Notes: generated from the letters alone by a model not told the origin. A stretch of 64,000 bases of DNA from Diadophis punctatus similis (GCA_023053685.1 JALIGW010000057.1:3754210-3818209); one strand, 5' to 3'; counted from the first letter of the stretch, positions 36,701 to 51,758 are shown. Translations and numbers: made by a program.

Positions 36701-39551
36701 AATTTCTCTCTAGCTGACATTTTCCAGATTTACAGAAGCAGAGTTCCAGGTGTATGCTGAAATCGACCTTGCAATTTCTCTCTAGCTGACATTTTCCAGA
36801 TGTGCAGAAGCAGAGTTCCACGATTATGCTTAAATCTGCCTTGCCATTTCTCTCTAGCTGACTTTTCCAGATGTGCTCAAGCATAGTTCCAGGATTATGC
36901 TGAAATCTACATCAATTTCTCTGAAGCTGACATTTTCCAGATTTACAGAAGCAGAGTTCCAGGTGTATGCTGAAATCTACCTTGCAATTTCTCTCTAGCT
37001 GACATTTTCCAGATGTGCAGAAGCAGAGTTCCAGGTGTATGCTGAAATCTGCCTTGCCATTTCTCTCTATCTGACTTTTCCAGATGTGCTCAAGCATAGT
37101 TCCAGGATTATGCTGAAATCTACATCAATTTCTCTCAAGCTGACATTTTCCAGATTTACAGAAGCAGAGTTCCAGGTGTATGCTGAAATCTACCTTGCAA
37201 TTTCTCTCTAGCTAACATTTTCCAGATGTGCAGAAGCAGAGTTCCAGGATTGTGCTGAAAACCACCACATCAATTTCTCCCTAGCTGACTTTTCCAGATG
37301 TGCAGAAGCAGAGTTCCAAGATTATGCTGAAATCTACGACACCAATTTCTCTCTAGCTTACATTTTCTAGTTGTGCAGAAGCAGAGTTCCAGCATTATGC
37401 TGAAATCTGCCACATAAATTTCTCTCTAGCTGACATTTTCCAGATGTGCAGAAGCAGAGTTCAAACATTATGCTGAAATCTACCACATCAATTTCTCTCT
37501 AGCTGACATTTGCCAGATGTTCAGAAGCAGAGTTCCAGGATTATGCTGAAATCAGCCTCTGCATTTTCTCTCTAGCTTTCATTTTCCAGATGTGGAGAAG
37601 TAGATTTTAAGGATTATGCTGAAATATGCCTTGCAAGTTTTCTCTACCTGACATTTTCCAAATGTACAGAAGCAGAGTTCCACGATTATGCTTAAATCTG
37701 CCTTGCCATTTCTCTCTAGCTGACTTTTCCAGATGTGCTCAAGCATAGTTCCAGGATTATGCTGAAATCTACATCAATTTCTCTCAAGCTGACATTTTCC
37801 AGATTTACAGAAGCAGAGTTCCAGGTGTATGCTGAAATCTACCTTGCAATTTCTCTCTAGCTGACATTTTCCAGATGTGCAGAAGCAGAGTTCCAGGATT
37901 ATGCTGAAATCTACCACAAATCAATTTCTCTCTAGCTGACATTTTCCAGATGTGAAGAAGCAGAGTTCCAAGATTATGCTGAAATATGCCTTGCAAGTTT
38001 TCTCTAGCTGACATTTTCCAAACGTACAGATGCAGAGTTCCACGATTATGCTGAAATCTACAACATCAATTTTTCGCTAGCTGATATTTTCCAGATGTGC
38101 AGAAGCAGAGTTCCAAGATTAAGCTGAAATCTACGACACCAATTTCTCTCTAGCTTACATTTTCTAGATGTGCAGAAGCAGAGTTCAAACATTATGCTGA
38201 AATCTGCCACATAAATTTCTCTCTAGCTGACATTTTCCAGATGTGCAGAAGCAGAGTTCAAACATTATGCTGAAATCTACCACATCAATTTCTCTCTAGC
38301 TGACATTTGCCAAATGTGCAGAAGCAGAGTTCCAGGATTATGCTGAAATCAGCCTCTGCATTTTCTCTCTAGCTTTCATTTTCCAGATGTGGAGAAGCAG
38401 ATTTTAAGGATTATGCTGAAATCTGCCTTGCATTTTGTCTCCAAGTGAAATTTTCCAGATGTGAAGAAGCAGAGTTCCAGGATTATGCTGAAATCTGCCT
38501 CTGCATTTTCCCTCTAGCTGACATTTTCCAGATGTGCAGAAGCAGAGTTCCAAGATTATGCTGAAACCACCACATCAATTTCTCTCTAGCTGACATTTGC
38601 CAGATGTGCAGAAGCAGAGTTCAAAATTATGCTGAAATCTACCACATCAATTTCTCTCTATCTTACATTTTCCAGATGTACAGAACCAGAGTTCCAGGAT
38701 TATGCCGAAATCTGCCTCTGCATTTTCCCTCTAGCTGACATTTTCCAGATGTGTGGAAGCAGAGCTCCAGGATTATGCTGAAATCTACATCAATTTCTTT
38801 CTAGCTGACATTTTCCAGATTCTCAGAAGCAGAGTTCAAAGATTATGCTGAAATCTACCAGCTCAATTTCTCTCAAGCTGACATTTTCCAGATGTACAGA
38901 AGCAGAGTTCCAGGTGTATGCTGAAATCTGCCTTGCAATTTCTCTCTAGCTGACATTTTGCAGATGTGCAGAAGAAGAGTTCCAGGATTATGCTGAAAAC
39001 CACCACATCAATTTCTCTCTAGCTGACTTTCCCAGATGTGCAGAAGCACATATCCAGGATTATGCTGAAATCTGCCTTGTAATTTCTCTCTAGCTGACTT
39101 TTCCAGATGTGCAGGAGTGTTCCAGGATTATGCTGAAATCTACATCAATTTATCTCAAGCTGACATTTTCCAGATGTACAGAAGCAGAGTTCCAGGTGTA
39201 TGCTGAAAACTGCCTTGCAATTTCTCTCTAGCTGACATTTCGCAGATGTTCAGAAGCAGAGTTCAAGGATTATGCTGAAAACCACCACATCAATTTCTCT
39301 CTAGCTGACTTTCCCAGGTGTGCAGAAGCAGAGGTCCAGGATTATGCTGAAATCTGCCTTGCAATTTCTCTCTAGCTGACTTTTCCAGATCTGCAGGAGA
39401 GTTCCAGGATTATGCTGAAATCTACATCAATTTCTCTCAAGCTGACATTTTCCAGATGTGCAGAAGCAGAGTTCAAAGATTATGCTGAAATCTACATCAA
39501 TTTATCTCAAGCTGACATTTTCCAGATGTACAGAAGCAGAGGTCCAGGTGT
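33731..39551. repeat. Minisatellite block S6 (segment type C)
   Basis: About 81 monomers. It matches S3 at an offset of 17448 up to about 35190 and 16950 afterwards, which places a clean 498-bp deletion (or gain in S3) at that point. Confidence 0.95.
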
Positions 39552-40349
39552 TGTGGTGGTCTCCCATGAGAAATGAGACACGCAGGCAGGTATCTGGGGA
39601 CGGGAGCACAGAATCTTCTGTGTAACCATCTTTTATTACAGTTCAGTTCATATCCAGTTACATTCTTATGACAATGTTAGTAAGGGGTGGGTATATACCA
39701 TATATGGTCATATTGTTAGTCTATTCCTGAGTACACATCCTTTAGGTAACTTATACATTCGGGTCACGTATCTATGCATTCAGGTCACGTAGGCACCGGG
39801 GTCAGGAGATTTCAGATGAGATGAGTCACATCCTGCTTTCCTGTCCTGATTAGTGCCATTGTCCTAATAGTTAATGAGGTATCCATTACACCGGCTGAAG
39901 TAAAGTACTTTGTTCCCAAATTAATCCCACATCTCCTCCTTTTTTGTTTTATGAAACGGTCCATCCTCCAATTCCAGAAGGGCTTTGGTTTCGCTGATTA
40001 GAATGTCCTTCCTGTTGGAGAAAAGCAAGTTTTTGCACAACTGCAGGAGAGAGGGGAGACATTGGATACAACAACACAACAATATTAATAATACCACAAT
40101 AATTATAACCGTTGGTATGAGTGACCTCAGCCAACTCCCAACAGGTAGCCAGGACCATAAGGCATCCCAGATGTCAATGATGCCACTTCCTTCTCCGGCC
40201 AGGGGGTTGACCATGTTCTCCATATGCTCAATTGTGTGTGTGATGTTATATTTATAGTCAGATACATAAGCATAACAATGTTAATGAATTAAAACACAAA
40301 CACATCCTTTAGCAGTAGTAAAGTACTTTGTTCCCAAATTAATCCCACA
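39552..40349 (-). mobile_element. ERV cassette 7
   Basis: LTR at 39552-39931, CArG at 39698-39707, GGTGT at 39547-39551 and 40350-40354. The monomer to its left has TTTATCTCAAGC where others have TTTCTCTCAAGC. Confidence 0.93.
39921..40315 (-). pseudogene. env: env TM-tail fragment (cassette 7)
   Basis: Open 100-codon frame from 40223 to 39921. Confidence 0.85.
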
Positions 40350-43300
40350 GGTGTATGCTGAAATCTGCCTTGCAATTTCTCTCTAGCTGACTTTTCCAGA
40401 TGTGCAGAAGCTGAGTTCAAAGATTATGGTGAAATCTACCACATCAATTTCTCTCTAGCTGACATTTTCCAGACATGCAGAAGCAGAGTTCCAGGATTGT
40501 GCTGAAAACCACCACATCAATTTCTCTCTAGCTGACTTTTCCAGATGTGCAGAAGCAGAGTTCCAGGATTATGCTGAACTCTGCCTTGCAATTTATCTCT
40601 AGCTGACTTTTCCAGATGTGCAGAAGCAGAGTTCCAGGATTATGCTGAAATCTACATCAATTTCTTTCTAGCTGACATTTTCCAGATTCTCAGAAGCAGA
40701 GTTCCAGGATTATGCTGAAATCTACCAGCTCAATTTCTCTCTAGCTGACGTTTTCCACATATGCAGAAGCAGAGTTCCAGGATTATGCTGAAAACCACCA
40801 CATCAATTTCTCTCTAGCTGACTTTCCCAGGTGTGCAGGAGAGTTCCAGGAGTATGCTGAAATCTGCCTTGCAATTTCTCTCTCGCTGACATTTTGCAGA
40901 TGTGCAGAAGCAGAGTTCCAGGATTATGCTGAAAACCACCACATCAATTTCTCTCTAGCTGACTTTCCCAGGTGTGCAGAAGCAGAGGTCCAGGATTATG
41001 CTGAAATCTGCCTTGCAATTTCTCTCTAGCTGACTTTTCCAGATGTGCAGGAGAGTTCCAGGATTATGCTGAAATCTACATCAATTTCTCTCAAGCAGAC
41101 ATTTTCCAGATGTACAGAAGCAGAGTTCCAGGTGTATGCTGAAATCTGCCTTGCAATTTCTCTCTAGCTGACTTTTCCAGATGTGCAGGAGAGTTCCAGG
41201 ATTATGCTGAAATCTACATCAATTGCTCTCTAGCTGACATTTTCCAGAAGTACAGAAGCAGAGTTCAAAGATTATGGTGAAATCTACCACATCAATTTCT
41301 CTCTAGGTGACATTTTCCAGACATGCAGAAGCAGAGTTCCAGGATTGTGCTGAAAACCACCACATCAATTTCTCTCTAGCTGACTTTTCCAGATGTGCAG
41401 AAGCAGAGTGCCAGGGTTTTGCTGTAACCACTACATCAATTTCTCTCTAGCTGACTTTTCCAGATGTGCAGAAGCAGAGTTCCAGGATTATGCTGAAATC
41501 TACATCAATTTCTTTCTAGCTGACATTTTCCAGATTCTCAGAAGCAGAGTTCCAGGATTATGCTGAAATCTACCAGCTCAATTTCTCTCTATCTGACGTT
41601 TTCCACATATGCAGAAGCAGAGTACAAAGATTATGCTGAAATCTACCACATCAATTTCTCTCTAGCTGACATTTTCCACATATGCAGAAGCAGAGTTCCA
41701 GGATTATGCTGAAAACCACCACATCAATTTCTCTCTAGCTGACTTTCCCAGGTGTGCAGAAGCAGAGGTCCAGGATTATACTGAAATCTGCCTTGCAATT
41801 TCTCTCTAGCTGACTTTTCCAGATGTGCAGGAGAGTTCCAGGATTATGCTGAAATCTACATCAATTTCTCTCTAGCTGACATTTTCCAGATGTGCAGAAG
41901 CAGAGTTCCAGGATTATGCTGGAATCTGCCTTGCAATTATTCTCTAGCTGACATTTTCCAGATGTTCGGAAGCAGAGAGCAAAGATTATGCTGAGATATA
42001 CCACATAAATTTTCCCCAGCTGACATTTTCCAGATGTGCAGAAGCAGAGTTCAAAGATTATGCTGAAATCTACCACATCAATTTCTCTCTAGTTTACATT
42101 TTCCAGATGTGCACAAGCAGAGTTCCAGTATTATGCTGAAATCTGCCTCTGCATTTCCCCTCTAGCTGACATTTTCCAGATGTGCGGAAGCAGAGTTCAA
42201 AGATTATGCTGAAATCTGCCTCTGCATTTTCTTTCTAGCTGACATTTTCTAGATGTGTGGAAGCAGAGTTCCAAGATTATGCTGAAATCTACGACATGAA
42301 TTTCTCTCTAGCTTACATTTTCTAGATGTGCAGAAGCAGAGTTCCAGCATTATGCTGAAATCTGCCACATAAACTTCTCTCTAGCTGACATTTGCCAGAT
42401 GTGAAGAAGCAGATTTCCAGGATTATGCTGAAATCAGTCTCTGCATTTTCTCTCTAGCTGACATTTTCCAGATGTGCGGAAGCAAAGTTCAAAGATTATG
42501 CTGAAATCTGCCTTGCAATTTGTCTCCAAGTGAAAATTTCCAGATGTGGAGAAGCAGAGTTCAGAGATTATGCTGAAATCTACCACATCAATTTCTCTCT
42601 AGCTTACATTTTCCAGATGTGCAGAAGCAGAGTTCCAGGATTATGCTGGAATCTGCCTTGCAATTATTCTCTAGCTGACATTTTCCAGATGTTCGGAAGC
42701 AGAGAGCAAAGATTATGCTGAGATATACCACATAAATTTTCCCCAGCTGACATTTTCCAGATGTGAAGAAGCAGAGTTCAAAGATTATGCTGAAATCTAC
42801 CACATAAATTCCTATCTAGCTGTCATTTTTCAGATGTGCTGAAGCAGAGTTCCAGGATTATGCTGAAATCTATGACATCAATTTCTCTCTAGCTTACATT
42901 TTCCAGATGTGCAGAAGAACAGTTCCAGTTTTATGCTGAAATCTGCCTTGAAATTATTCTCTAGCTGACATTTTCCATATGTTCGGAAGCAGAGTTCAAA
43001 GATTATGCTGAAATATACCACATAAATTTTCCCCAGCTGACATTTTCCAGATGTGCAGAAGCAGAGTTCCAGCATTATGCTGAAATCAGCCTCTGCATGT
43101 TCTCTCTAGCTGACATTTTCCACATGTGCAGAAGCAGAGTTCCAACATTATGCTGAAATCTGCCTTGCAATTTCTCTCTAGCTGACATTTGCCAGATGTG
43201 CAGAAGCAGAGTTCCAAGATTATGCTGAAACCACCACATCAATTTCTCTCTAGCTGACATTTGCCAGATGTGCAGAAGCAGAGTTCAAAATTATGCTGAA

Positions 43301-45291
43301 ATCTACCACATCAATTTCTCTCTATCTTACATTTTCCAGATGTACAGAACCAGAGTTCCAGGATTATGCCGAAATCTGCCTCTGCATTTTCCCTCTAGCT
43401 GACATTTTCCAGATGTGTGGAAGCAGAGCTCCAGGATTATGCTGAAATCTACATCAATTTCTTTCTAGCTGACATTTTCCAGATTCTCAGAAGCAGAGTT
43501 CAAAGATTATGCTGAAATCTACCAGCTCAATTTCTCTCAAGCTGACATTTTCCAGATGTACAGAAGCAGAGTTCCAGGTGTATGCTGAAATCTGCCTTGC
43601 AATTTCTCTCTAGCTGACATTTTGCAGATGTGCAGAAGAAGAGTTCCAGGATTATGCTGAAAACCACCACATCAATTTCTCTCTAGCTGACTTTCCCAGA
43701 TGTGCAGAAGCACATATCCAGGATTATGCTGAAATCTGCCTTGTAATTTCTCTCAAGCTGACTTTTCCAGATGTGCAGGAGTGTTCCAGGATTATGCTGA
43801 AATCTACATCAATTTATCTCAAGCTGACATTTTCCAGATGTACAGAAGCAGAGTTCCAGGTGTATGCTGAAAACTGCCTTGCAATTTCTCTCTAGCTGAC
43901 ATTTCGCAGATGTTCAGAAGCAGAGTTCAAGGATTATGCTGAAAACCACCACATCAATTTCTCTCTAGCTGACTTTCCCAGGTGTGCAGAAGCAGAGTTC
44001 CAGCATTATGCTGAAATCAGCCTCTGCATGTTCTCTCTAGCTGACATTTTCCACATGTGCAGAAGCAGAGTTCCAACATTATGCTGAAATCTGCCTTGCA
44101 ATTTCTCTCTAGCTGACATTTTCCAGATGTGCAGAAGCAGAGTTCCAGCATTATGCTGAAATCAGCCTCTGCATGTTCTCTCTAGCTGACATTTTCCACA
44201 TGTGCAGAAGCAGAGTTCCAACATTATGCTGAAATCTGCCTTGCAATTTCTCTCTAGCTGACATTTGCCAGATGTGCAGAAGCAGAGTTCCAAGATTATG
44301 CTGAAACCACCACATCAATTTCTCTCTAGCTGACATTTGCCAGATGTGCAGAAGCAGAGTTCAAAATTATGCTGAAATCTACCACATCAATTTCTCTCTA
44401 TCTTACATTTTCCAGATGTACAGAACCAGAGTTCCAGGATTATGCCGAAATCTGCCTCTGCATTTTCCCTCTAGCTGACATTTTCCAGATGTGTGGAAGC
44501 AGAGCTCCAGGATTATGCTGAAATCTACATCAATTTCTTTCTAGCTGACATTTTCCAGATTCTCAGAAGCAGAGTTCAAAGATTATGCTGAAATCTACCA
44601 GCTCAATTTCTCTCAAGCTGACATTTTCCAGATGTACAGAAGCAGAGTTCCAGGTGTATGCTGAAATCTGCCTTGCAATTTCTCTCTAGCTGACATTTTG
44701 CAGATGTGCAGAAGAAGAGTTCCAGGATTATGCTGAAAACCACCACATCAATTTCTCTCTAGCTGACTTTCCCAGATGTGCAGAAGCACATATCCAGGAT
44801 TATGCTGAAATCTGCCTTGTAATTTCTCTCTAGCTGACTTTTCCAGATGTGCAGGAGTGTTCCAGGATTATGCTGAAATCTACATCAATTTATCTCGAGC
44901 TGACGTTTTCCAGATGTACAGAAGCAGAGTTCCAGGTGTATGCTGAAAACTGCCTTGCAATTTCTCTCTAGCTGACATTTCGCAGATGTTCAGAAGCAGA
45001 GTTCAAGGATTATGCTGAAAACCACCACATCAATTTCTCTCTAGCTGACTTTCCCAGGTGTGCAGAAGCAGAGGTCCAGGATTATGCTGAAATCTGCCTT
45101 GCAATTTCTCTCTAGCTGACTTTTCCAGATCTGCAGGAGAGTTCCAGGATTATGCTGAAATCTACATCAATTTCTCTCAAGCTGACATTTTCCAGATGTG
45201 CAGAAGCAGAGTTCAAAGATTATGCTGAAATCTACATCAATTTCTCTCAAGCTGACATTTTCCAGATGTACAGAAGCAGAGGTCCAGGTGT
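40350..45291. repeat. Minisatellite block S7 (segment type B')
   Basis: About 69 monomers. It carries the type-B-specific variants but has an internal tandem duplication with a shift of 1076 bp (about 43075-44150 and 44151-45226) and lacks about six monomers present in S2 near 13000. Confidence 0.95.
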
Positions 45292-46089
45292 TGTGGTGGT
45301 CTCCCATGAGAAATGAGACACGCAGGCAGGTATCTGGGGACGGGAGCACAGAATCTTCTGTGTAACCATCTTTTATTACAGTTCAGTTCATATCCAGTTA
45401 CATTCTTATGACAATGTTAGTAAGGGGTGGGTATATACCATATATGGTCATATTGTTAGTCTATTCCTGAGTACACATCCTTTAGGTAACTTATACATTC
45501 GGGTCACGTATCTATGCATTCAGGTCACGTAGGCACCGGGGTCAGGAGATTTCAGATGAGATGAGTCACATCCTGCTTTCCTGTCCTGATTAGTGCCATT
45601 GTCCTAATAGTTAATGAGGTATCCATTACACCGGCTGAAGTAAAGTACTTTGTTCCCAAATTAATCCCACATCTCCTCCTTTTTTGTTTTATGAAACGGT
45701 CCATCCTCCAATTCCAGAAGGGCTTTGGTTTCGCTGATTAGAATGTCCTTCCTGTTGGAGAAAAGCAAGTTTTTGCACAACTGCAGGAGAGAGGGGAGAC
45801 ATTGGATACAACAACACAACAATATTAATAATACCACAATAATTATAACCGTTGGTATGAGTGACCTCAGCCAACTCCCAACAGGTAGCCAGGACCATAA
45901 GGCATCCCAGATGTCAATGATGCCACTTCCTTCTCCGGCCAGGGGGTTGACCATGTTCTCCATATGCTCAATTGTGTGTGTGATGTTATATTTATAGTCA
46001 GATACATAAGCATAACAATGTTAATGAATTAAAACACAAACACATCCTTTAGCAGTAGTAAAGTACTTTGTTCCCAAATTAATCCCACA
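45292..46089 (-). mobile_element. ERV cassette 8
   Basis: LTR at 45292-45671, CArG at 45438-45447, GGTGT at 45287-45291 and 46090-46094. No private difference noticed. Confidence 0.93.
45661..46055 (-). pseudogene. env: env TM-tail fragment (cassette 8)
   Basis: Open 100-codon frame from 45963 to 45661. Confidence 0.85.
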
Positions 46090-49000
46090 GGTGTATGCTG
46101 AAATCTGCCTTGCAATTTCTCTCTAGCTGACTTTTCCAGATGTGCAGAAGCTGAGTTCAAAGATTATGGTGAAATCTACCACATCAATTTCTCTCTAGCT
46201 GACATTTTCCAGACATGCAGAAGCAGAGTTCCAGGATTGTGCTGAAAACCACCACATCAATTTCTCTCTAGCTGACTTTTCCAGATGTGCAGAAGCAGAG
46301 TTCCAGGATTATGCTGAACTCTGCCTTGCAATTTATCTCTAGCTGACTTTTCCAGATGTGCAGAAGCAGAGTTCCAGGATTATGCTGAAATCTACATCAA
46401 TTTCTTTCTAGCTGACATTTTCCAGATTCTCAGAAGCAGAGTTCCAGGATTATGCTGAAATCTACCAGCTCAATTTCTCTCTAGCTGACGTTTTCCACAT
46501 ATGCAGAAGCAGAGTACAAAGATTATGCTGAAATCTACATCAATTTCTCTCTAGCTGACGTTTTCCACATATGCAGAAGCAGAGTTCCAGGATTATGCTG
46601 AAAACCACCACATCAATTTCTCTCTAGCTGACTTTCCCAGGTGTGCAGGAGAGTTCCAGGAGTATGCTGAAATCTGCCTTGCAATTTCTCTCTCGCTGAC
46701 ATTTTGCAGATGTGCAGAAGCAGAGTTCCAGGATTATGCTGAAAACCACCACATCAATTTCTCTCTAGCTGACTTTCCCAGGTGTGCAGAAGCAGAGGTC
46801 CAGGATTATGCTGAAATCTGCCTTGCAATTTCTCTCTAGCTGACTTTTCCAGATGTGCAGGAGAGTTCCAGGATTATGCTGAAATCTACATCAATTTCTC
46901 TCAAGCAGACATTTTCCAGATGTACAGAAGCAGAGTTCCAGGTGTATGCTGAAATCTGCCTTGCAATTTCTCTCTAGCTGACTTTTCCAGATGTGCAGGA
47001 GAGTTCCAGGATTATGCTGAAATCTACATCAATTGCTCTCTAGCTGACATTTTCCAGATGTACAGAAGCAGAGTTCAAAGATTATGGTGAAATCTACCAC
47101 ATCAATTTCTCTCTAGGTGACATTTTCCAGACATGCAGAAGCAGAGTTCCAGGATTGTGCTGAAAACCACCACATCAATTTCTCTCTAGCTGACTTTTCC
47201 AGATGTGCAGAAGCAGAGTGCCAGGGTTTTGCTGTAACCACTACATCAATTTCTCTCTAGCTGACTTTTCCAGATGTGCAGAAGCAGAGTTCCAGGATTA
47301 TGCTGAACTCTGCCTTGCAATTTATCTCTAGCTGACTTTTCCAGATGTGCAGAAGCAGAGTTCCAGGATTATGCTGAAATCTACATCAATTTCTTTCTAG
47401 CTGACATTTTCCAGATTCTCAGAAGCAGAGTTCCAGGATTATGCTGAAATCTACCAGCTCAATTTCTCTCTATCTGACGTTTTCCACATATGCAGAAGCA
47501 GAGTACAAAGATTATGCTGAAATCTACCACATCAATTTCTCTCTAGCTGACATTTTCCAAATGTACGGAAGCAGAGTTCAAAGATTATGCTGAAATCTAC
47601 ATCAATTTATCTCGAGCTGACGTTTTCCACATATGCAGAAGCAGAGTTCCAGGATTATGCTGAAAACCACCACATCAATTTCTCTCTAGCTGACTTTCCC
47701 AGGTGTGCAGAAGCAGAGGTCCAGGATTATACTGAAATCTGCCTTGCAATTTCTCTCTAGCTGACTTTTCCAGATGTGCAGGAGAGTTCCAGGATTATGC
47801 TGAAATCTACATCAATTTCTCTCTAGCTGACATTTTCCAGATGTGCAGAAGCAGAGTTCCAGGATTATGCTGGAATCTGCCTTGCAATTATTCTCTAGCT
47901 GACATTTTCCAGATGTTCGGAAGCAGAGAGCAAAGATTATGCTGAGATATACCACATAAATTTTCCCCAGCTGACATTTTCCAGATGTGCAGAAGCAGAG
48001 TTCAAAGATTATGCTGAAATCTACCACATCAATTTCTCTCTAGTTTACATTTTCCAGATGTGCACAAGCAGAGTTCCAGTATTATGCTGAAATCTGCCTC
48101 TGCATTTCCCCTCTAGCTGACATTTTCCAGATGTGCGGAAGCAGAGTTCAAAGATTATGCTGAAATCTGCCTCTGCATTTTCTTTCTAGCTGACATTTTC
48201 TAGATGTGTGGAAGCAGAGTTCCAAGATTATGCTGAAATCTACGACATGAATTTCTCTCTAGCTTACATTTTCTAGATGTGCAGAAGCAGAGTTCCAGCA
48301 TTATGCTGAAATCTGCCACATAAACTTCTCTCTAGCTGACATTTGCCAGATGTGAAGAAGCAGATTTCCAGGATTATGCTGAAATCAGTCTCTGCATTTT
48401 CTCTCTAGCTGACATTTTCCAGATGTGCGGAAGCAAAGTTCAAAGATTATGCTGAAATCTGCCTTGCAATTTGTCTCCAAGTGAAAATTTCCAGATGTGG
48501 AGAAGCAGAGTTCAGAGATTATGCTGAAATCTACCACATCAATTTCTCTCTAGCTTACATTTTCCAGATGTGCAGAAGCAGAGTTCCAGGATTATGCTGG
48601 AATCTGCCTTGCAATTATTCTCTAGCTGACATTTTCCAGATGTTCGGAAGCAGAGAGCAAAGATTATGCTGAGATATACCACATAAATTTTCCCCAGCTG
48701 ACATTTTCCAGATGTGAAGAAGCAGAGTTCAAAGATTATGCTGAAATCTACCACATAAATTCCTATCTAGCTGTCATTTTTCAGATGTGCTGAAGCAGAG
48801 TTCCAGGATTATGCTGAAATCTATGACATCAATTTCTCTCTAGCTTACATTTTCCAGATGTGCAGAAGAACAGTTCCAGTTTTATGCTGAAATCTGCCTT
48901 GAAATTATTCTCTAGCTGACATTTTCCATATGTTCGGAAGCAGAGTTCAAAGATTATGCTGAAATATACCACATAAATTTTCCCCAGCTGACATTTTCCA

Positions 49001-50960
49001 GATGTGCAGAAGCAGAGTTCCAGCATTATGCTGAAATCAGCCTCTGCATGTTCTCTCTAGCTGACATTTTCCACATGTGCAGAAGCAGAGTTCCAACATT
49101 ATGCTGAAATCTGCCTTGCAATTTCTCTCTAGCTGACATTTGCCAGATGTGCAGAAGCAGAGTTCCAAGATTATGCTGAAACCACCACATCAATTTCTCT
49201 CTAGCTGACATTTGCCAGATGTGCAGAAGCAGAGTTCAAAATTATGCTGAAATCTACCACATCAATTTCTCTCTATCTTACATTTTCCAGATGTACAGAA
49301 CCAGAGTTCCAGGATTATGCCGAAATCTGCCTCTGCATTTTCCCTCTAGCTGACATTTTCCAGATGTGTGGAAGCAGAGCTCCAGGATTATGCTGAAATC
49401 TACATCAATTTCTTTCTAGCTGACATTTTCCAGATTCTCAGAAGCAGAGTTCAAAGATTATGCTGAAATCTACCAGCTCAATTTCTCTCAAGCTGACATT
49501 TTCCAGATGTACAGAAGCAGAGTTCCAGGTGTATGCTGAAATCTGCCTTGCAATTTCTCTCTAGCTGACATTTTGCAGATGTGCAGAAGAAGAGTTCCAG
49601 GATTATGCTGAAAACCACCACATCAATTTCTCTCTAGCTGACTTTCCCAGATGTGCAGAAGCACATATCCAGGATTATGCTGAAATCTGCCTTGTAATTT
49701 CTCTCTAGCTGACTTTTCCAGATGTGCAGGAGTGTTCCAGGATTATGCTGAAATCTACATCAATTTATCTCAAGCTGACATTTTCCAGATGTACAGAAGC
49801 AGAGTTCCAGGTGTATGCTGAAAACTGCCTTGCAATTTCTCTCTAGCTGACATTTCGCAGATGTTCAGAAGCAGAGTTCAAGGATTATGCTGAAAACCAC
49901 CACATCAATTTCTTTCTAGCTGACATTTTCCACATGTGCAGAAGCAGAGTTCCAACATTATGCTGAAATCTGCCTTGCAATTTCTCTCTAGCTGACATTT
50001 TCCAGATGTGCAGAAGCAGAGTTCCAGCATTATGCTGAAATCAGCCTCTGCATGTTCTCTCTAGCTGACATTTTCCACATGTGCAGAAGCAGAGTTCCAA
50101 CATTATGCTGAAATCTGCCTTGCAATTTCTCTCTAGCTGACATTTGCCAGATGTGCAGAAGCAGAGTTCCAAGATTATGCTGAAACCACCACATCAATTT
50201 CTCTCTAGCTGACATTTGCCAGATGTGCAGAAGCAGAGTTCAAAATTATGCTGAAATCTACCACATCAATTTCTCTCTATCTTACATTTTCCAGATGTAC
50301 AGAACCAGAGTTCCAGGATTATGCCGAAATCTGCCTCTGCATTTTCCCTCTAGCTGACATTTTCCAGATGTGTGGAAGCAGAGCTCCAGGATTATGCTGA
50401 AATCTACATCAATTTCTTTCTAGCTGACATTTTCCAGATTCTCAGAAGCAGAGTTCAAAGATTATGCTGAAATCTACCAGCTCAATTTCTCTCAAGCTGA
50501 CATTTTCCAGATGTACAGAAGCAGAGTTCCAGGTGTATGCTGAAATCTGCCTTGCAATTTCTCTCTAGCTGACATTTTGCAGATGTGCAGAAGAAGAGTT
50601 CCAGGATTATGCTGAAAACCACCACATCAATTTCTCTCTAGCTGACTTTCCCAGATGTGCAGAAGCACATATCCAGGATTATGCTGAAATCTGCCTTGTA
50701 ATTTCTCTCTAGCTGACTTTTCCAGATGTGCAGGAGTGTTCCAGGATTATGCTGAAATCTACATCAATTTATCTCAAGCTGACATTTTCCAGATGTACAG
50801 AAGCAGAGTTCCAGGTGTATGCTGAAAACTGCCTTGCAATTTCTCTCAAGCTGACATTTTCCAGATGTGCAGAAGCAGAGTTCAAAGATTATGCTGAAAT
50901 CTACATCAATTTCTCTCAAGCTGACATTTTCCAGATGTACAGAAGCAGAGGTCCAGGTGT
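46090..50960. repeat. Minisatellite block S8 (segment type B')
   Basis: About 68 monomers. The internal duplication seen in S7 is present with a shift of 1004 bp (49026 and 50030), one monomer fewer. The last part before cassette 9 has lost several monomers relative to S7 (the join is near 50845). Confidence 0.95.
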
Positions 50961-51758
50961 TGTGGTGGTCTCCCATGAGAAATGAGACACGCAGGCAGGT
51001 ATCTGGGGACGGGAGCACAGAATCTTCTGTGTAACCATCTTTTATTACAGTTCAGTTCATATCCAGTTACATTCTTATGACAATGTTAGTAAGGGGTGGG
51101 TATATACCATATATGGTCATATTGTTAGTCTATTCCTGAGTACACATCCTTTAGGTAACTTATACATTCGGGTCACGTATCTATGCATTCAGGTCACGTA
51201 GGCACCGGGGTCAGGAGATTTCAGATGAGATGAGTCACATCCTGCTTTCCTGTCCTGATTAGTGCCATTGTCCTAATAGTTAATGAGGTATCCATTACAC
51301 CGGCTGAAGTAAAGTACTTTGTTCCCAAATTAATCCCACATCTCCTCCTTTTTTGTTTTATGAAACGGTCCATCCTCCAATTCCAGAAGGGCTTTGGTTT
51401 CGCTGATTAGAATGTCCTTCCTGTTGGAGAAAAGCAAGTTTTTGCACAACTGCAGGAGAGAGGGGAGACATTGGATACAACAACACAACAATATTAATAA
51501 TACCACAATAATTATAACCGTTGGTATGAGTGACCTCAGCCAACTCCCAACAGGTAGCCAGGACCATAAGGCATCCCAGATGTCAATGATGCCACTTCCT
51601 TCTCCGGCCAGGGGGTTGACCATGTTCTCCATATGCTCAATTGTGTGTGTGATGTTATATTTATAGTCAGATACATAAGCATAACAATGTTAATGAATTA
51701 AAACACAAACACATCCTTTAGCAGTAGTAAAGTACTTTGTTCCCAAATTAATCCCACA
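50961..51758 (-). mobile_element. ERV cassette 9
   Basis: LTR at 50961-51340, CArG at 51107-51116, GGTGT at 50956-50960 and 51759-51763. No private difference noticed. Confidence 0.93.
51330..51724 (-). pseudogene. env: env TM-tail fragment (cassette 9)
   Basis: Open 100-codon frame from 51632 to 51330. Confidence 0.85.
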
